This document shows, piece after piece, positions 35,881 through 44,629 of a DNA stretch of 64,000 bases (position 1 is the stretch's first letter; each line of letters begins with the position of its first letter). The notes below the pieces were generated by a model that was not told where the DNA came from, made no database searches, and saw nothing but the letters and a program-made list of their open reading frames with translations. Origin of the DNA: Rhodospirillaceae bacterium. GTDB taxonomy: Bacteria > Pseudomonadota > Alphaproteobacteria > Rhodospirillales > JABHCV01. The position numbers and the translations under genes are program-made. The stretch is taken from assembly GCA_018671895.1 (NCBI GenBank), contig JABHGV010000008.1:1-64000 (forward strand), written 5' to 3'.

Positions 35881-36975
35881 ATGGAACTGTCCGCGCTTGA
35901 GAAAATACTGATCGACAAAATCGCCGAGGAAGGACCGCTTTCCATCGCCGATTTTATGGAACAGGCATTGGTCCACCCGGAACACGGCTATTATATGCGT
36001 CGTGATCCTTTTGGCGTTGATGGCGACTTCATCACGGCACCGGAAATCAGCCAGATGTTCGGCGAGTTGTTGGGCCTGTGGACGGCTATCAACTGGCAGG
36101 CCATGGGCCAGCCCGAAACTTTCAATCTGGTCGAACTGGGGCCGGGTCGCGGCACCCTGATGGCCGACATGCTGCGCGCAGCCGGGATCATTGCCGGATT
36201 TTCCGAAGCGGTTCGGGTGCATCTTGTCGAAGCCAGCCCGGTGCTGCGCGAGATGCAGGTTGAAAGCCTGAAGCCGTTCGATCTGGTTCAGCCTGTGCAA
36301 TGGCATGACCAATTCCAGCAGGTCCCGGGCGGGCCGCTGATTGTCATCGCCAATGAATTCTTCGACGCCCTGCCGATCAATCAGTATTTCCGCACCGGGG
36401 ATTATTGGTGCCCACGGGTCGTCGACGCCAAGCCCGATGGCGATGGCCTGTGTTTTGTTTTGCTGCCACCGCACGACACGCCGGACCTGCCGCCGGGGCT
36501 GAAGGATTCCCCCAACGACAAGGTGGTCGAGGTTTGCCCCGCCGCACTGGAATTGGTTGAGGCCATATCCGGGCGCATCGCGACAGACGGCGGTGCGGCG
36601 TTGATTGTCGATTACGGACACTCCGAAGGTGGTAGCGGCGAGACCCTGCAAGCGATCCGCAAGCATACCTATCACAATGTTCTGGATAATCCCGGCGAGG
36701 CCGACATCACCGCGCATGTCGATTTCGCCGCCCTTGGCCAACGGGTCTTTGCCAGTGGTGCGCGCGCCCATGGGGCGGTTCCCCAAGGCCGCTTCCTGCA
36801 ATTGCTGGGGATCGCCGAGCGGGCCAAGGCATTGGCCGCATCGGCAACCGAAGAGCAGGTCGAAGACTTGGGTAGCGCATTAAAACGTCTGGTCGATACC
36901 GACGAAATGGGCGAGTTGTTCAAGGTGATGGCGATCACCCGGCTCGATTTCCCGGTTCCGCCGGGCTTCGAATAA
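35881..36975 (+). CDS. SAM-dependent methyltransferase, NDUFAF7/MidA family
   Basis: A 364-residue protein of the COG1565 family. It has GPLSIADFMEQALVHPEHGYY, GDFITAPEISQMFGELLGLW, the SAM loop VELGPGRGTLMADMLRA and ANEFFDALPINQY. The eukaryotic member methylates an arginine of a complex I subunit; bacterial substrates are not established. It starts 2 bp after lgt and is followed by pgeF, a conserved alphaproteobacterial trio. Confidence 0.9.
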   Translation: MELSALEKILIDKIAEEGPLSIADFMEQALVHPEHGYYMRRDPFGVDGDFITAPEISQMFGELLGLWTAINWQAMGQPETFNLVELGPGRGTLMADMLRAAGIIAGFSEAVRVHLVEASPVLREMQVESLKPFDLVQPVQWHDQFQQVPGGPLIVIANEFFDALPINQYFRTGDYWCPRVVDAKPDGDGLCFVLLPPHDTPDLPPGLKDSPNDKVVEVCPAALELVEAISGRIATDGGAALIVDYGHSEGGSGETLQAIRKHTYHNVLDNPGEADITAHVDFAALGQRVFASGARAHGAVPQGRFLQLLGIAERAKALAASATEEQVEDLGSALKRLVDTDEMGELFKVMAITRLDFPVPPGFE

Positions 36976-36990
36976 CAGCATACTACTTGG

Positions 36991-37713
36991 ATGTTGACGG
37001 CGACCAACCTTTCAGGCCGGGCGGGCATCCGTCACGGCTTTCTGACCCGCACGGAAACCATCGATGATATGGCCGCCGAGCCTGATTGTCTGGTCACCGC
37101 CCGTCAGGTCCATTCCGACATTGCCGTCAACGTTCCAACGCCATGGAACACAGACGACGCGCCCGATGCCGATGCGCTGGTCAGCGATCGGGCCGGTATT
37201 GTGCTGGGAATTTTGACCGCAGACTGTGCGCCTGTGCTGTTCGCCGATGCCAGTGCCGGTGTTGTCGGCGCGGCCCATGCCGGATGGCGAGGGGCCCTGG
37301 GCGAGACGGGAAGCGGGGTTTTGGAATCCTGCGTCGCGGCAATGGTTGACCTGGGCGCATCTGTGGATGGTATTGATGCCGCCATCGGGCCGTGTATCGG
37401 CGCACAATCCTATGAAGTGGGGCCGGAATTCCATGCCGATTTTATCGACGACGATGGTGCCAACGCCCAGTTCTTCAAGCCATCAATAAACCCGGAACAC
37501 AATATGTTCGACCTTGGCGGCTATGTGACCGGCAGGCTCAGGTCCATGGGGCTGGCATCTGTCGAATTCCTGGACTGCGATACCCTTGGTGACGAGGCGC
37601 GTTTTTACAGTCATCGCCGCGGAGTGCTGTCGGGAAAGCCTGAAACGGGCCGTCTGCTGTCGGCGATTGGCATCAAGGGGAAGGCCAAGGGTCCAAACTC
37701 AGTCATCTTATGA
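36991..37713 (+). CDS. pgeF: Peptidoglycan editing factor PgeF (YfiH/LACC1 family)
   Basis: A 240-residue multicopper-oxidase-like (YfiH) protein; family members act as purine nucleoside phosphorylases and hydrolyse wrong UDP-MurNAc-L-Ser precursors. Metal-site motifs are present: CLVTARQVHSD, TADCAPVLFAD, AAHAGWRGALG and IGPCIGAQSYEVG. The C-terminus reads GKAKGPNSVIL, which is encoded by the end of palindromic element 3, so the original C-terminus was replaced or extended by a few residues. Confidence 0.93.
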   Translation: MLTATNLSGRAGIRHGFLTRTETIDDMAAEPDCLVTARQVHSDIAVNVPTPWNTDDAPDADALVSDRAGIVLGILTADCAPVLFADASAGVVGAAHAGWRGALGETGSGVLESCVAAMVDLGASVDGIDAAIGPCIGAQSYEVGPEFHADFIDDDGANAQFFKPSINPEHNMFDLGGYVTGRLRSMGLASVEFLDCDTLGDEARFYSHRRGVLSGKPETGRLLSAIGIKGKAKGPNSVIL

Positions 37714-37954
37714 GCTTTGGTTTGAGCGAAAATGTCGCGAGAATAGGAGTTTGGACGAGGGACATGTATGCATATTCGAGGACATAACGACGCAAACTCG
37801 CGGCATTTGCGCCAAATCCCTTTGGGACGGGGCTTTTTTGCCCCTGTATGTTGTTGTGAAAGGCTTGTGATGATGGCATCACGGCGCCTTCCACGCCTAA
37901 TCCAACAGCAAAACAGCTCCCGCGAAAGCCATAACATGACTGAGTTTGGACCCT
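37688..37954. repeat. Palindromic element 3 at the 3' end of pgeF
   Basis: Perfect 19-bp inverted ends: AGGGTCCAAACTCAGTCAT (37688-37706) and ATGACTGAGTTTGGACCCT (37936-37954), with weaker pairing inwards (TTATG, GCTTT). Length 267 bp. It contains hairpins such as GGGGC TTTTTT GCCCC (about 37837-37852) and GTGATG AT GGCATCAC, the first of which could terminate the pgeF transcript. Frames inside end in MTEFGP on either strand and are not credible genes. Confidence 0.78.
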
Positions 37955-37956
37955 AG

Positions 37957-38025
37957 ATGCCCTATATCCTGATGCTGATGGCGCTTGTGGTTTTGTCGAT
38001 GCTGAGCATGTGTGTGGTCGGTTGA
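37957..38025 (+). CDS. Possible 22-residue hydrophobic leader-like ORF
   Basis: ATG at 37957 to TGA at 38023-38025 encodes MPYILMLMALVVLSMLSMCV plus two residues, one potential membrane helix. It ends 1 bp before the lipoprotein start at 38027, so it could couple translation of that gene. There is no clear ribosome binding site because it begins 2 bp after the palindromic element. Support is positional only. Confidence 0.3.
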   Translation: MPYILMLMALVVLSMLSMCVVG

Positions 38026-38026
38026 G

Positions 38027-38968
38027 ATGACGATACGCATGATCATAACCGCCGTTATGGCGCTGTCGCTGGCGGGCTGTGCCAGCGAGGGCAAAAAGAT
38101 TGTGATTCCGAAACTTGCGCCCGCCGTGCAGGTGGCCAAGGTGACCGAGGTTCGCGTCGAACAGGTGTCCGGCCCGGCTGTGCCGATGGCAAAGCTGTTG
38201 ACGACCTCGGTCGTCGAGGGCTTGAGGGAACACGATGTGGTGGCGACGGAGAAAAAAGACGATATCAGCCTGTATGTGCTCAATGGCCGTGCAGAGGCCA
38301 ACTGGACCGACACCCGGGTTCCCTTTGTGATGCTGATTTACTGGACGCTTAAGGACATTGCCGGCAATCAGGTTGGCACCTATACCCAAGGCATCCGCGG
38401 GGCGCGCTGGAAATGGGAATACGGCGACCCGCTAATTATCCGGGCCGTCGGGCGCGGTGCGGCGAAACCGATCTCGTCGATGATCGCCGAAGAAGAAACG
38501 CCGTCCCTGCCGGTGCTGCTGATGGGGGCCGGGATGCTGGTTAATCAAGTCCAAGGCGCGCCGGGCAGCGGCAACAAGGCCCTGACCGCGGCGATCAAGT
38601 CGGCGCTGGGAAAGCTTGACGTGCTGATTACCGACGATAAGCGTCAGGCCAAGGTGCAATTGTCGGGCACTGTCACGGTGCAGGCCCAGGGCAATGACCG
38701 GGATCGTGTTGGCATTGTCTGGTTGGTGACGACGCCCGACGGCTTCGAGGTCGGTCGCGCGACCCAGGAAAATACGGTGCCGTCCGGCAGCCTGGATGGC
38801 GATTGGGACGAACAGGCAGGGCGAATCGCCAGCGCCGCGGTTGCCGGTATCGAGCGGATTCTTGGTCTTGGGGGTGGCAAAGGTCGTCGCACGCCGGGGA
38901 TCGGTGGCGCGCCGCCGCTGCTCGATTTGCCAACCCTGCCGGGGCGTGCGCCGCCACCGCCGGGCTAA
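38027..38968 (+). CDS. Predicted lipoprotein, unknown function
   Basis: A 313-residue exported protein with a lipobox ending LSLAGC (Cys 18), so probably membrane-anchored. The mature part contains EGLREHDVVATEKKDD, WTDTRVPFVMLIYWTLKD and GGKGRRTPGIGGAPP, with a proline-rich end. No family is recognised with confidence. The pattern of paired copies of a variable-strength 'subtract-and-compare' beta fold (residues 35-160 and 195-290) suggests two related domains. Start at 38027 is chosen for the signal peptide. Confidence 0.6.
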   Translation: MTIRMIITAVMALSLAGCASEGKKIVIPKLAPAVQVAKVTEVRVEQVSGPAVPMAKLLTTSVVEGLREHDVVATEKKDDISLYVLNGRAEANWTDTRVPFVMLIYWTLKDIAGNQVGTYTQGIRGARWKWEYGDPLIIRAVGRGAAKPISSMIAEEETPSLPVLLMGAGMLVNQVQGAPGSGNKALTAAIKSALGKLDVLITDDKRQAKVQLSGTVTVQAQGNDRDRVGIVWLVTTPDGFEVGRATQENTVPSGSLDGDWDEQAGRIASAAVAGIERILGLGGGKGRRTPGIGGAPPLLDLPTLPGRAPPPPG

Positions 38969-39097
38969 GACAGGCGTTTGTGGATTGTTTCGTCAGGTTT
39001 GCCGTTTACACGGATAGGGCACACTGATAAATTTCGCCCTGTCCTGAGCGGGGTCTGCTGATTCTTTAAATTACCGCCGGGCGGGGGATCACATAAG

Positions 39098-40030
39098 ATG
39101 AAAATCGTCGCCTGCAATTCCAACAGGCCTCTTGCCGAAGCCATTTCGGCATCGTTGAACCTGCCGCTCACGAAAGCCAGCGTCAGGCGGTTCTCGGACA
39201 TGGAAGTATTCGTCGAAATTCAGGAAAACGTACGCGGCGAGGATACCTTCGTCATTCAGTCGACGTCGTACCCGGCAAATGACAATCTGATGGAACTGCT
39301 GGTCGCCATCGATGCGCTGAGGCGCGGTTCGGCCCGGCGCATTACGGCGGTTATTCCGTATTTCGGATATGCCCGCCAGGACCGCAAATCAGGCCCCCGC
39401 ACGCCGATCTCGGCGAAGCTGGTGGCCAACATGATCACCACGGCGGGTGCCGACAGGGTCCTGACCATGGACCTGCACGCCGGTCAGATTCAGGGCTTTT
39501 TCGACATTCCCGTCGACAACCTGTATGCCGCCCCGGTGCTGACCAAGGACATGGATAAAGCCTTCGATGGTGCCGATACGGTGGTGATTTCGCCCGACGT
39601 CGGTGGCGTTATTCGGGCGCGTTCCATCGCCAAGCGACTGAACACGGACCTTGCCATTATTGACAAGCGGCGCGAGAGGGCCGGGGTCTCGGAGGTCATG
39701 AACATCATCGGTGATGTCGATGGCCGCAAATGTATTCTGGTCGACGATATCGTCGATTCAGCCGGCACACTGTGCAATGCCGCTGTGGCGCTGAAGGAAA
39801 AGGGCGCAGCCTCGGTTTCGGCCTATGTCACCCACGGGGTGTTGTCTGGCGGCGCGGTGGCACGGGTGACGTCGTCGCCCATGGATGACCTTGTCATTAC
39901 CGACAGCATCATGGCGACAGAGGCGGTTCGCGTGTCCCATAACATCAAGCAATTGACCATCGCACCCTTGATGGCCGAGGCGATCAAGCGAATCAGCGAC
40001 GAAAGCTCTGTTTCCAGTTTGTTCGATTGA
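39098..40030 (+). CDS. prs: Ribose-phosphate pyrophosphokinase
   Basis: A 310-residue enzyme making PRPP from ribose-5-phosphate and ATP, the precursor of purines, pyrimidines, His and NAD. It has [36 protein letters not shown], the flexible-loop [18 protein letters not shown] and the PRPP motif [18 protein letters not shown]. It is followed at 180 bp by rplY and pth, the usual alphaproteobacterial order. Confidence 0.97.
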   Translation: MKIVACNSNRPLAEAISASLNLPLTKASVRRFSDMEVFVEIQENVRGEDTFVIQSTSYPANDNLMELLVAIDALRRGSARRITAVIPYFGYARQDRKSGPRTPISAKLVANMITTAGADRVLTMDLHAGQIQGFFDIPVDNLYAAPVLTKDMDKAFDGADTVVISPDVGGVIRARSIAKRLNTDLAIIDKRRERAGVSEVMNIIGDVDGRKCILVDDIVDSAGTLCNAAVALKEKGAASVSAYVTHGVLSGGAVARVTSSPMDDLVITDSIMATEAVRVSHNIKQLTIAPLMAEAIKRISDESSVSSLFD

Positions 40031-40105
40031 TTGCTTAAACCCGCGATCAGCGTTTGACTGTCAGCCTTATACCCATTAAAAGACACGCCACTCCTTGGAA
40101 TCCTT

Positions 40106-40131
40106 TGGTTTAAGCATGTGGTTTAAGCATG
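40106..40131 (+). repeat. Two tandem 13-bp units before rplY
   Basis: TGGTTTAAGCATG at 40106-40118 and again at 40119-40131, followed by TGGTT. Possibly a slip duplication or a regulator site in the prs-rplY gap; nothing else in the gap is recognised except the rplY ribosome binding site AGGAGA near 40199. Confidence 0.6.
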
Positions 40132-40209
40132 TGGTTGACCTGAATATTTCAAAACGCCGACACCCCTGGAGGCCGGCACTTACAGAGTTGTTTTTTTAGG
40201 AGAATACCA

Positions 40210-40902
40210 ATGGCTCAAGCTTCTACGATGGGCGTTGAATTGCGCGAACGGGCAGGCAAGGGGGCAGCCCGTGCAACACGCAATTCAGGACGCGTCCCCG
40301 CCGTTATCTACGGCAACAAAAAAGACCCCGTTATGATTTCCCTCGATCCGGTCGAACTGACGCAGCAGCTGAAGGGCCCGGGCTTCTTTTCCCGTGTTTT
40401 CGAGCTTGATGCCGCTGGTGAAGCGCATCGCGTTCTGGCTCGTGATCTGCAACTGCACCCGGTGACGGACCGTCCCATGCATGTTGATTTCATGCGCTTC
40501 GGACCGAAGACTCGCCTCAACATTGATGTTGATGTGGTCTTCATAAACGAGGAAGAATCACCGGGTCTGAAGGGTGGCGGCGTTCTTAACATCGTTCGTC
40601 ATACGATCGAGCTCAAATGCTCGCCGGATCACATCCCGGAAAGTCTGACCATCGACCTGACCGGCCTCGAAGTCGGCGACAGCGTCCATGCCAGTTCGCT
40701 TGATCTGCCGGGCGATGTCGAACTGATCATCACCGACCGTGACTTCACCATCGTTACCATTGCCGCGCCGACCATCAACATCGAGCCTGAGATTGAAGAA
40801 GTCGAAGGCGAAGAAGGCGAAGAAGGTGCCGAAGGCGAAGAGGGTGCCGAGGGCGAAGAGGGTTCCGAAGGCGAAGGCAAGTCCGAAGAAAAGTCGGACT
40901 AA
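40210..40902 (+). CDS. rplY: 50S ribosomal protein L25/Ctc
   Basis: A 230-residue long-form L25 (CTC family) that binds 5S rRNA. The N-terminal domain (GKGAARATRNSGRVPAVIYG, DLQLHPVTDRPMHVDFMRF) is followed by the TL5-type C-terminal domain. The last 35 residues are a repeat-built acidic tail (EEGEEGAEGEEGAEGEEGSE). pth follows 21 bp later. Confidence 0.96.
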   Translation: MAQASTMGVELRERAGKGAARATRNSGRVPAVIYGNKKDPVMISLDPVELTQQLKGPGFFSRVFELDAAGEAHRVLARDLQLHPVTDRPMHVDFMRFGPKTRLNIDVDVVFINEEESPGLKGGGVLNIVRHTIELKCSPDHIPESLTIDLTGLEVGDSVHASSLDLPGDVELIITDRDFTIVTIAAPTINIEPEIEEVEGEEGEEGAEGEEGAEGEEGSEGEGKSEEKSD

Positions 40903-40923
40903 ACCGAACGAAGGGCGACCGTC

Positions 40924-41505
40924 ATGCTGTTGCTTGTCGGACTGGGCAATCCCGGTGGGGATTACGCCAACAATCGCCACAACATCGGGTTTATGGCGGT
41001 GGACGAGATTGTCCGCCGCCATTCCTTTACCCCGTTCAAATCAAAATTTTCGGGCGAGCTATCGGAAGGCCGCATCGGCAACGACAAGGTGCTGGCCTTG
41101 AAGCCCATGACCTATATGAATGAATCCGGCCGTTCCGTCGGCGCGGCGGCATCGTTCTACAAGATCGAACCGGCCGATGTGCTGGTCATTCACGACGAGA
41201 TTGATCTGGAGGCCGGTCGCATGCGCTGTAAAAGCGGCGGCGGCCACGCCGGTCATAATGGGTTGCGCTCCATTCACGCTCATATTGGTGATGCCTATCG
41301 CAGGCTGCGTCTGGGCGTCGGCCATCCCGGTGATCGGGGCCAGGTCAGCGACCATGTGTTGAAGGATTTCTCGAAGGCCGACAAGACCTGGCTTGAGCCC
41401 CTGCTGGACGGCATTGCCGACCATATTGGTTTGCTTGTCGACGGTGACGACGCCGGATTTTCCAACCGGGTCGCACTGGACCTGAATTCAAAGGATAACC
41501 ACTGA
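40924..41505 (+). CDS. pth: Peptidyl-tRNA hydrolase
   Basis: A 193-residue enzyme that recycles tRNA from stalled peptidyl-tRNA. It has [19 protein letters not shown] with the catalytic His, [36 protein letters not shown] and [10 protein letters not shown]. Overlaps ychF by 1 bp. Confidence 0.97.
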   Translation: MLLLVGLGNPGGDYANNRHNIGFMAVDEIVRRHSFTPFKSKFSGELSEGRIGNDKVLALKPMTYMNESGRSVGAAASFYKIEPADVLVIHDEIDLEAGRMRCKSGGGHAGHNGLRSIHAHIGDAYRRLRLGVGHPGDRGQVSDHVLKDFSKADKTWLEPLLDGIADHIGLLVDGDDAGFSNRVALDLNSKDNH

Positions 41506-42605
41506 TGGGATTCAATTGCGGTATCGTCGGCCTGCCCAACGTCGGCAAGTCGACCCTGTTCAACGCCCTGACGGCGACGGCGGCGGCGGAAGCGGCGAAC
41601 TTCCCGTTCTGCACCATCGAGCCCAATACGGGCCGAGTCGCCGTGCCCGATCAGCGCCTGGACACCATCGCCGCGATTGGTAAATCGGCCAACATCGTGC
41701 CGACGCAGCTTGAATTCGTCGACATCGCCGGTCTGGTGCGCGGCGCATCGAAAGGCGAGGGCCTTGGCAACCAGTTCCTTGCCAACATTCGCGAAGTCGA
41801 CGCCATTATCCATGTGCTGCGCTGTTTCGAAGACGAAAACGTCACCCACGTCGAAGGCGGCATCGACCCTGTGCGCGACGCCGAAACGGTGGAAACCGAA
41901 TTGATGCTGGCCGATCTGGATAGCATGGAGAAACGGGTCACCCCGCTGACCAAGAAGGCGCGCGGCAACGACAAGGACGCTAGCGCCCTGCTGGTTCTGG
42001 TCGAACGCGTGCTGGTCGAATTACGCGACGGCAAACCGGCGCGCACGCTGGATGTTTCCGACGATGACAAAAAGGCCTTCCAGGGTCTGCAACTGCTCAG
42101 CGCCAAGCCGGTCCTGTATGTGTGCAATGTCGAAGAAGACGCGGCCGCTACAGGCAATGATTTCTCGGCCAAGGTCGCCACAATGGCGGCAGACCAGGGT
42201 GCCGGGTCGGTCAATATCTCGGCCAAGATCGAAGAAGAGGTCGCCGCCCTGGACGATGAAGCTGACAAGGCGGAGTTTCTCGAGGCTCTGGGGCTGGAAG
42301 AAACCGGTCTGGCACGTGTCATTCGCGCCGGCTACGAGCTGCTGCACCTGATTACGTTCTTCACCGTCGGCCCGAAAGAGGCCCGCGCCTGGACCGTGCG
42401 CCGCCATTCGATGGCGCCCCAGGCCGCCGGTGTCATCCATACGGATTTCGAGAAAGGTTTCATCAAGGCCGAAACCATTGCCTATGACGATTTCGTCGGC
42501 AACGACGGAGAGCAAGGTGCCAAGGATGCCGGAAAAATGCGTCAGGAAGGCAAGACCTACGTTGTGCAGGACGGCGACATCATGCTGTTTCGGTTCAACG
42601 TGTGA
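41505..42605 (+). CDS. ychF: Redox-regulated ATPase YchF
   Basis: A 366-residue Obg-like P-loop protein that prefers ATP and associates with ribosomes. It has CGIVGLPNVGKSTLFNAL, DIAGLVRGASKGEGLGNQFL, and the altered G4 motif NVEE typical of YchF. The C-terminal TGS domain ends VVQDGDIMLFRFNV. Coupled to pth. Confidence 0.97.
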   Translation: MGFNCGIVGLPNVGKSTLFNALTATAAAEAANFPFCTIEPNTGRVAVPDQRLDTIAAIGKSANIVPTQLEFVDIAGLVRGASKGEGLGNQFLANIREVDAIIHVLRCFEDENVTHVEGGIDPVRDAETVETELMLADLDSMEKRVTPLTKKARGNDKDASALLVLVERVLVELRDGKPARTLDVSDDDKKAFQGLQLLSAKPVLYVCNVEEDAAATGNDFSAKVATMAADQGAGSVNISAKIEEEVAALDDEADKAEFLEALGLEETGLARVIRAGYELLHLITFFTVGPKEARAWTVRRHSMAPQAAGVIHTDFEKGFIKAETIAYDDFVGNDGEQGAKDAGKMRQEGKTYVVQDGDIMLFRFNV

Positions 42606-42612
42606 GAGCCGT

Positions 42613-42749
42613 AGGGCAGTTCCGGGTTGTTTCGAATCACCCCTTGGTGATTCGTCAACCAAGGTAAAACTGCCCGATTAATGAATGTCGATCGGATTCA
42701 CAGGGTTGCTCAAACCTGGAGAATAGGTTTAATCAACCCTGATCCGATC
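42613..42749 (+). terminator. Two consecutive long stem-loops after ychF
   Basis: Stem-loop 1: GGGCAGTT (42614-42621), GGTTG (42625-42629), CGAATCACC (42633-42641), CCTT loop, then GGTGATTCG, CAACC and AACTGCCC (42668-42675). Stem-loop 2: GATCGGAT (42690-42697), AGGGTTG (42702-42708), AAACCT, loop, AGGTTT, CAACCCT and ATCCGATC (42742-42749). No T-tract follows, so they may be processing or leader structures for the copper genes rather than a standard terminator. Confidence 0.55.
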
Positions 42750-42812
42750 TGGCGGCGGGGTTTGACCCTTATCAAGGCACCGGTCAGGTCTTTCAGACAG
42801 CATTGCCCGTGA

Positions 42813-43232
42813 ATGAGTAAAAGGAATCGCAAGTTGTTGCAGGGTTTGGGAAAACGAAGGTTGAAGAGCCGCATCGGCGCGTGGGCTGGTCTGGCCGCGT
42901 TTTCCATGCATCTGTTCCTTGCCGTTGCCCAGTTTGTGCCAACGAAGGCCGCCGCCGACGTGCCGTCCGGCATGCCGTCGTTCCTTGTTATCTGCATGGC
43001 CTATGGCACCGCCGGCGATGCCAATACCGATGACCATCAGGGCGGCGAGCATCCGTCGTGCCCGGTGTGTACGGCCGAGGTTCTGGCCGGTGGCCTGCTG
43101 CCGGTGGTCACAGTCGAGCTCGCCACAACGTCCCTGCCGGGGCGTGTTGAGCTGGTACAGCTTTACGAAGCGCCTGCGAGCGGAAAAGTCACCTCTTATA
43201 GCAATCCGCGCGCGCCGCCGTTCTTCGTCTAA
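42813..43232 (+). CDS. DUF2946-type exported protein, copper-linked
   Basis: A 139-residue protein with a hydrophobic signal or anchor (GAWAGLAAFSMHLFLAVAQF) and the DUF2946 core: a HxxxxxxCPVC motif (GGEHPSCPVCTAE) with invariant Cys pair. Members usually sit beside copper uptake or oxidase-assembly genes, as here before PCuAC and SCO1. Metal binding by the His/Cys motif is inference. Confidence 0.7.
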   Translation: MSKRNRKLLQGLGKRRLKSRIGAWAGLAAFSMHLFLAVAQFVPTKAAADVPSGMPSFLVICMAYGTAGDANTDDHQGGEHPSCPVCTAEVLAGGLLPVVTVELATTSLPGRVELVQLYEAPASGKVTSYSNPRAPPFFV

Positions 43233-43347
43233 CGCTCCCTTAAACAAGTAAAACACACGTGCTTCCATCCATGTGCCGCGGCCATTGCCGTGACCGGACG
43301 GATGACGCGAACTCAACGAAGATCAGTAAATTTAGGATTCCAATAAA

Positions 43348-43845
43348 ATGAACAAGCTCAACACATTCCTCGCCGCTATGATCGCGGTGTATGCCTTCTC
43401 TCCGATCTCGGCGAATGCCGGCGATATCATGGTTATGGAGCCATGGGCGCGGGCGTCATCAAAAATGGCGAAATCCGCCGCCGCCTTTTTGGTTATTCAC
43501 AACAATGGCAAGCAGGCCGACACGTTGATTGCGGCTGAATCCGACATGTCCAAGCGCACCGAAGTTCACGAAAGCTACATGGAAAAGGACATCATGATGA
43601 TGCGTCATGTGGACACTGTCGTCATTCCAGCCGGTGGTATGGCGACGCTGAAGCCCGGTGGTTATCATGTCATGTTCATGGGCTTGAAAAAGCCGCTGGA
43701 TATGGGCACCACTTTTCCCCTGACCCTGGTTTTCGAGAAAGCCGGAAAGGTCACGGTCAACGTTAAGGTGCAGAAGGCAGGTGCCATGGGCGCCATGGGT
43801 TCAAAAGGTTCAATGGACCACTCGAAAATGAAGCACGCTCACTGA
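43348..43845 (+). CDS. Periplasmic copper chaperone PCu(A)C
   Basis: A 165-residue exported protein with signal peptide (cleavage after SANAG). The copper motif is complete and correctly spaced: His74-x10-Met85-x21-His107-x-Met109. The C-terminus adds a Met/His-rich tail (MGAMGSKGSMDHSKMKHAH), also likely to bind copper. It delivers Cu(I) for assembly of the CuA or CuB centres of cytochrome oxidase, with SCO1 next door. Confidence 0.92.
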   Translation: MNKLNTFLAAMIAVYAFSPISANAGDIMVMEPWARASSKMAKSAAAFLVIHNNGKQADTLIAAESDMSKRTEVHESYMEKDIMMMRHVDTVVIPAGGMATLKPGGYHVMFMGLKKPLDMGTTFPLTLVFEKAGKVTVNVKVQKAGAMGAMGSKGSMDHSKMKHAH

Positions 43846-43860
43846 TCATGCGATAACTCA

Positions 43861-43893
43861 CCTGTCGGTTCGGCGGTTTGTCGGGCCGACAGG
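43861..43893 (+). promoter_or_regulatory. Stem-loop between the copper chaperone and SCO genes
   Basis: CCTGTCGG (43861-43868) and CCGACAGG (43886-43893), a perfect 8-bp stem in the 75-bp gap. No T-tract; it probably protects or processes the mRNA rather than ending it. Confidence 0.45.
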
Positions 43894-43920
43894 CGGAGTT
43901 CTCACTTAAGGAAACTGAAT

Positions 43921-44508
43921 ATGAAACGCCCAATACTTTATGTCCTGTTCGCCGTCGCGATACTGCTTTCGGCACTGGTCGCGAAAAATTATTTCGACAG
44001 CCCTAACAAGATCGCTTCCGGGCCGACCATCGGCGGCAGCTTCACGCTTGTCGATCACAACGCCAAGGCCGTTACCGACGCTGATTTCAAGGGCCGCAAC
44101 ATGCTGATTTTCTTTGGCTATACCTATTGCCCGGATGTTTGCCCGACGGCCATGCAGACGATTTCAGATGCCCTGGATATCCTTGGTGATCGCCCGGATA
44201 TCGTGCCGGTGTTTGTATCTGTTGATACCAAGCGCGACACGCCCGAGGTGCTGAAATCCTATCTCGAGAATTTCCACCCCTCTATTGTCGGCATGACCGG
44301 CACACCCGAACAGGTGGTGGCGGCAGCCAAGGCCTATGGCGTCTATTACGCGATCGTCGAAGGGTCCTCAGGTGATCCGGACGATTACCTGATGAATCAT
44401 TCCTCGATCACTTATCTGATGGGACCAGATGGCGCGTTCATCACGCATTTCTCGCACGGCACCCCGCCCGACCAGATGGCCGAGAAACTGGACCGGATGG
44501 CTAAATAA
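43921..44508 (+). CDS. SCO1/SenC family protein
   Basis: A 195-residue thioredoxin-fold protein anchored by an N-terminal membrane segment (residues 5-21). The copper/redox site is intact: Cys70-PDV-Cys74 in YTYCPDVCPTAM and His160 in YLMNHSSITYL. It acts with PCu(A)C in building the CuA centre of cytochrome c oxidase. No oxidase genes lie in the window. Confidence 0.95.
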   Translation: MKRPILYVLFAVAILLSALVAKNYFDSPNKIASGPTIGGSFTLVDHNAKAVTDADFKGRNMLIFFGYTYCPDVCPTAMQTISDALDILGDRPDIVPVFVSVDTKRDTPEVLKSYLENFHPSIVGMTGTPEQVVAAAKAYGVYYAIVEGSSGDPDDYLMNHSSITYLMGPDGAFITHFSHGTPPDQMAEKLDRMAK

Positions 44509-44629
44509 TATCGCCCATGATGCGGATGATGCGTTCGCGAACTTGACTTGGGCGACGTTACTCTTGAAAATAGCATAAAGTTGTAACATTTAGTTACTCT
44601 GGCTTGTATAGACGTGGTCCGGGGGGGGC

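Noticed and set aside
40106-40131. Tandem 13-bp units as a CRISPR fragment
   Set aside because: The units abut with no spacer, there are only two, and no cas genes are near.
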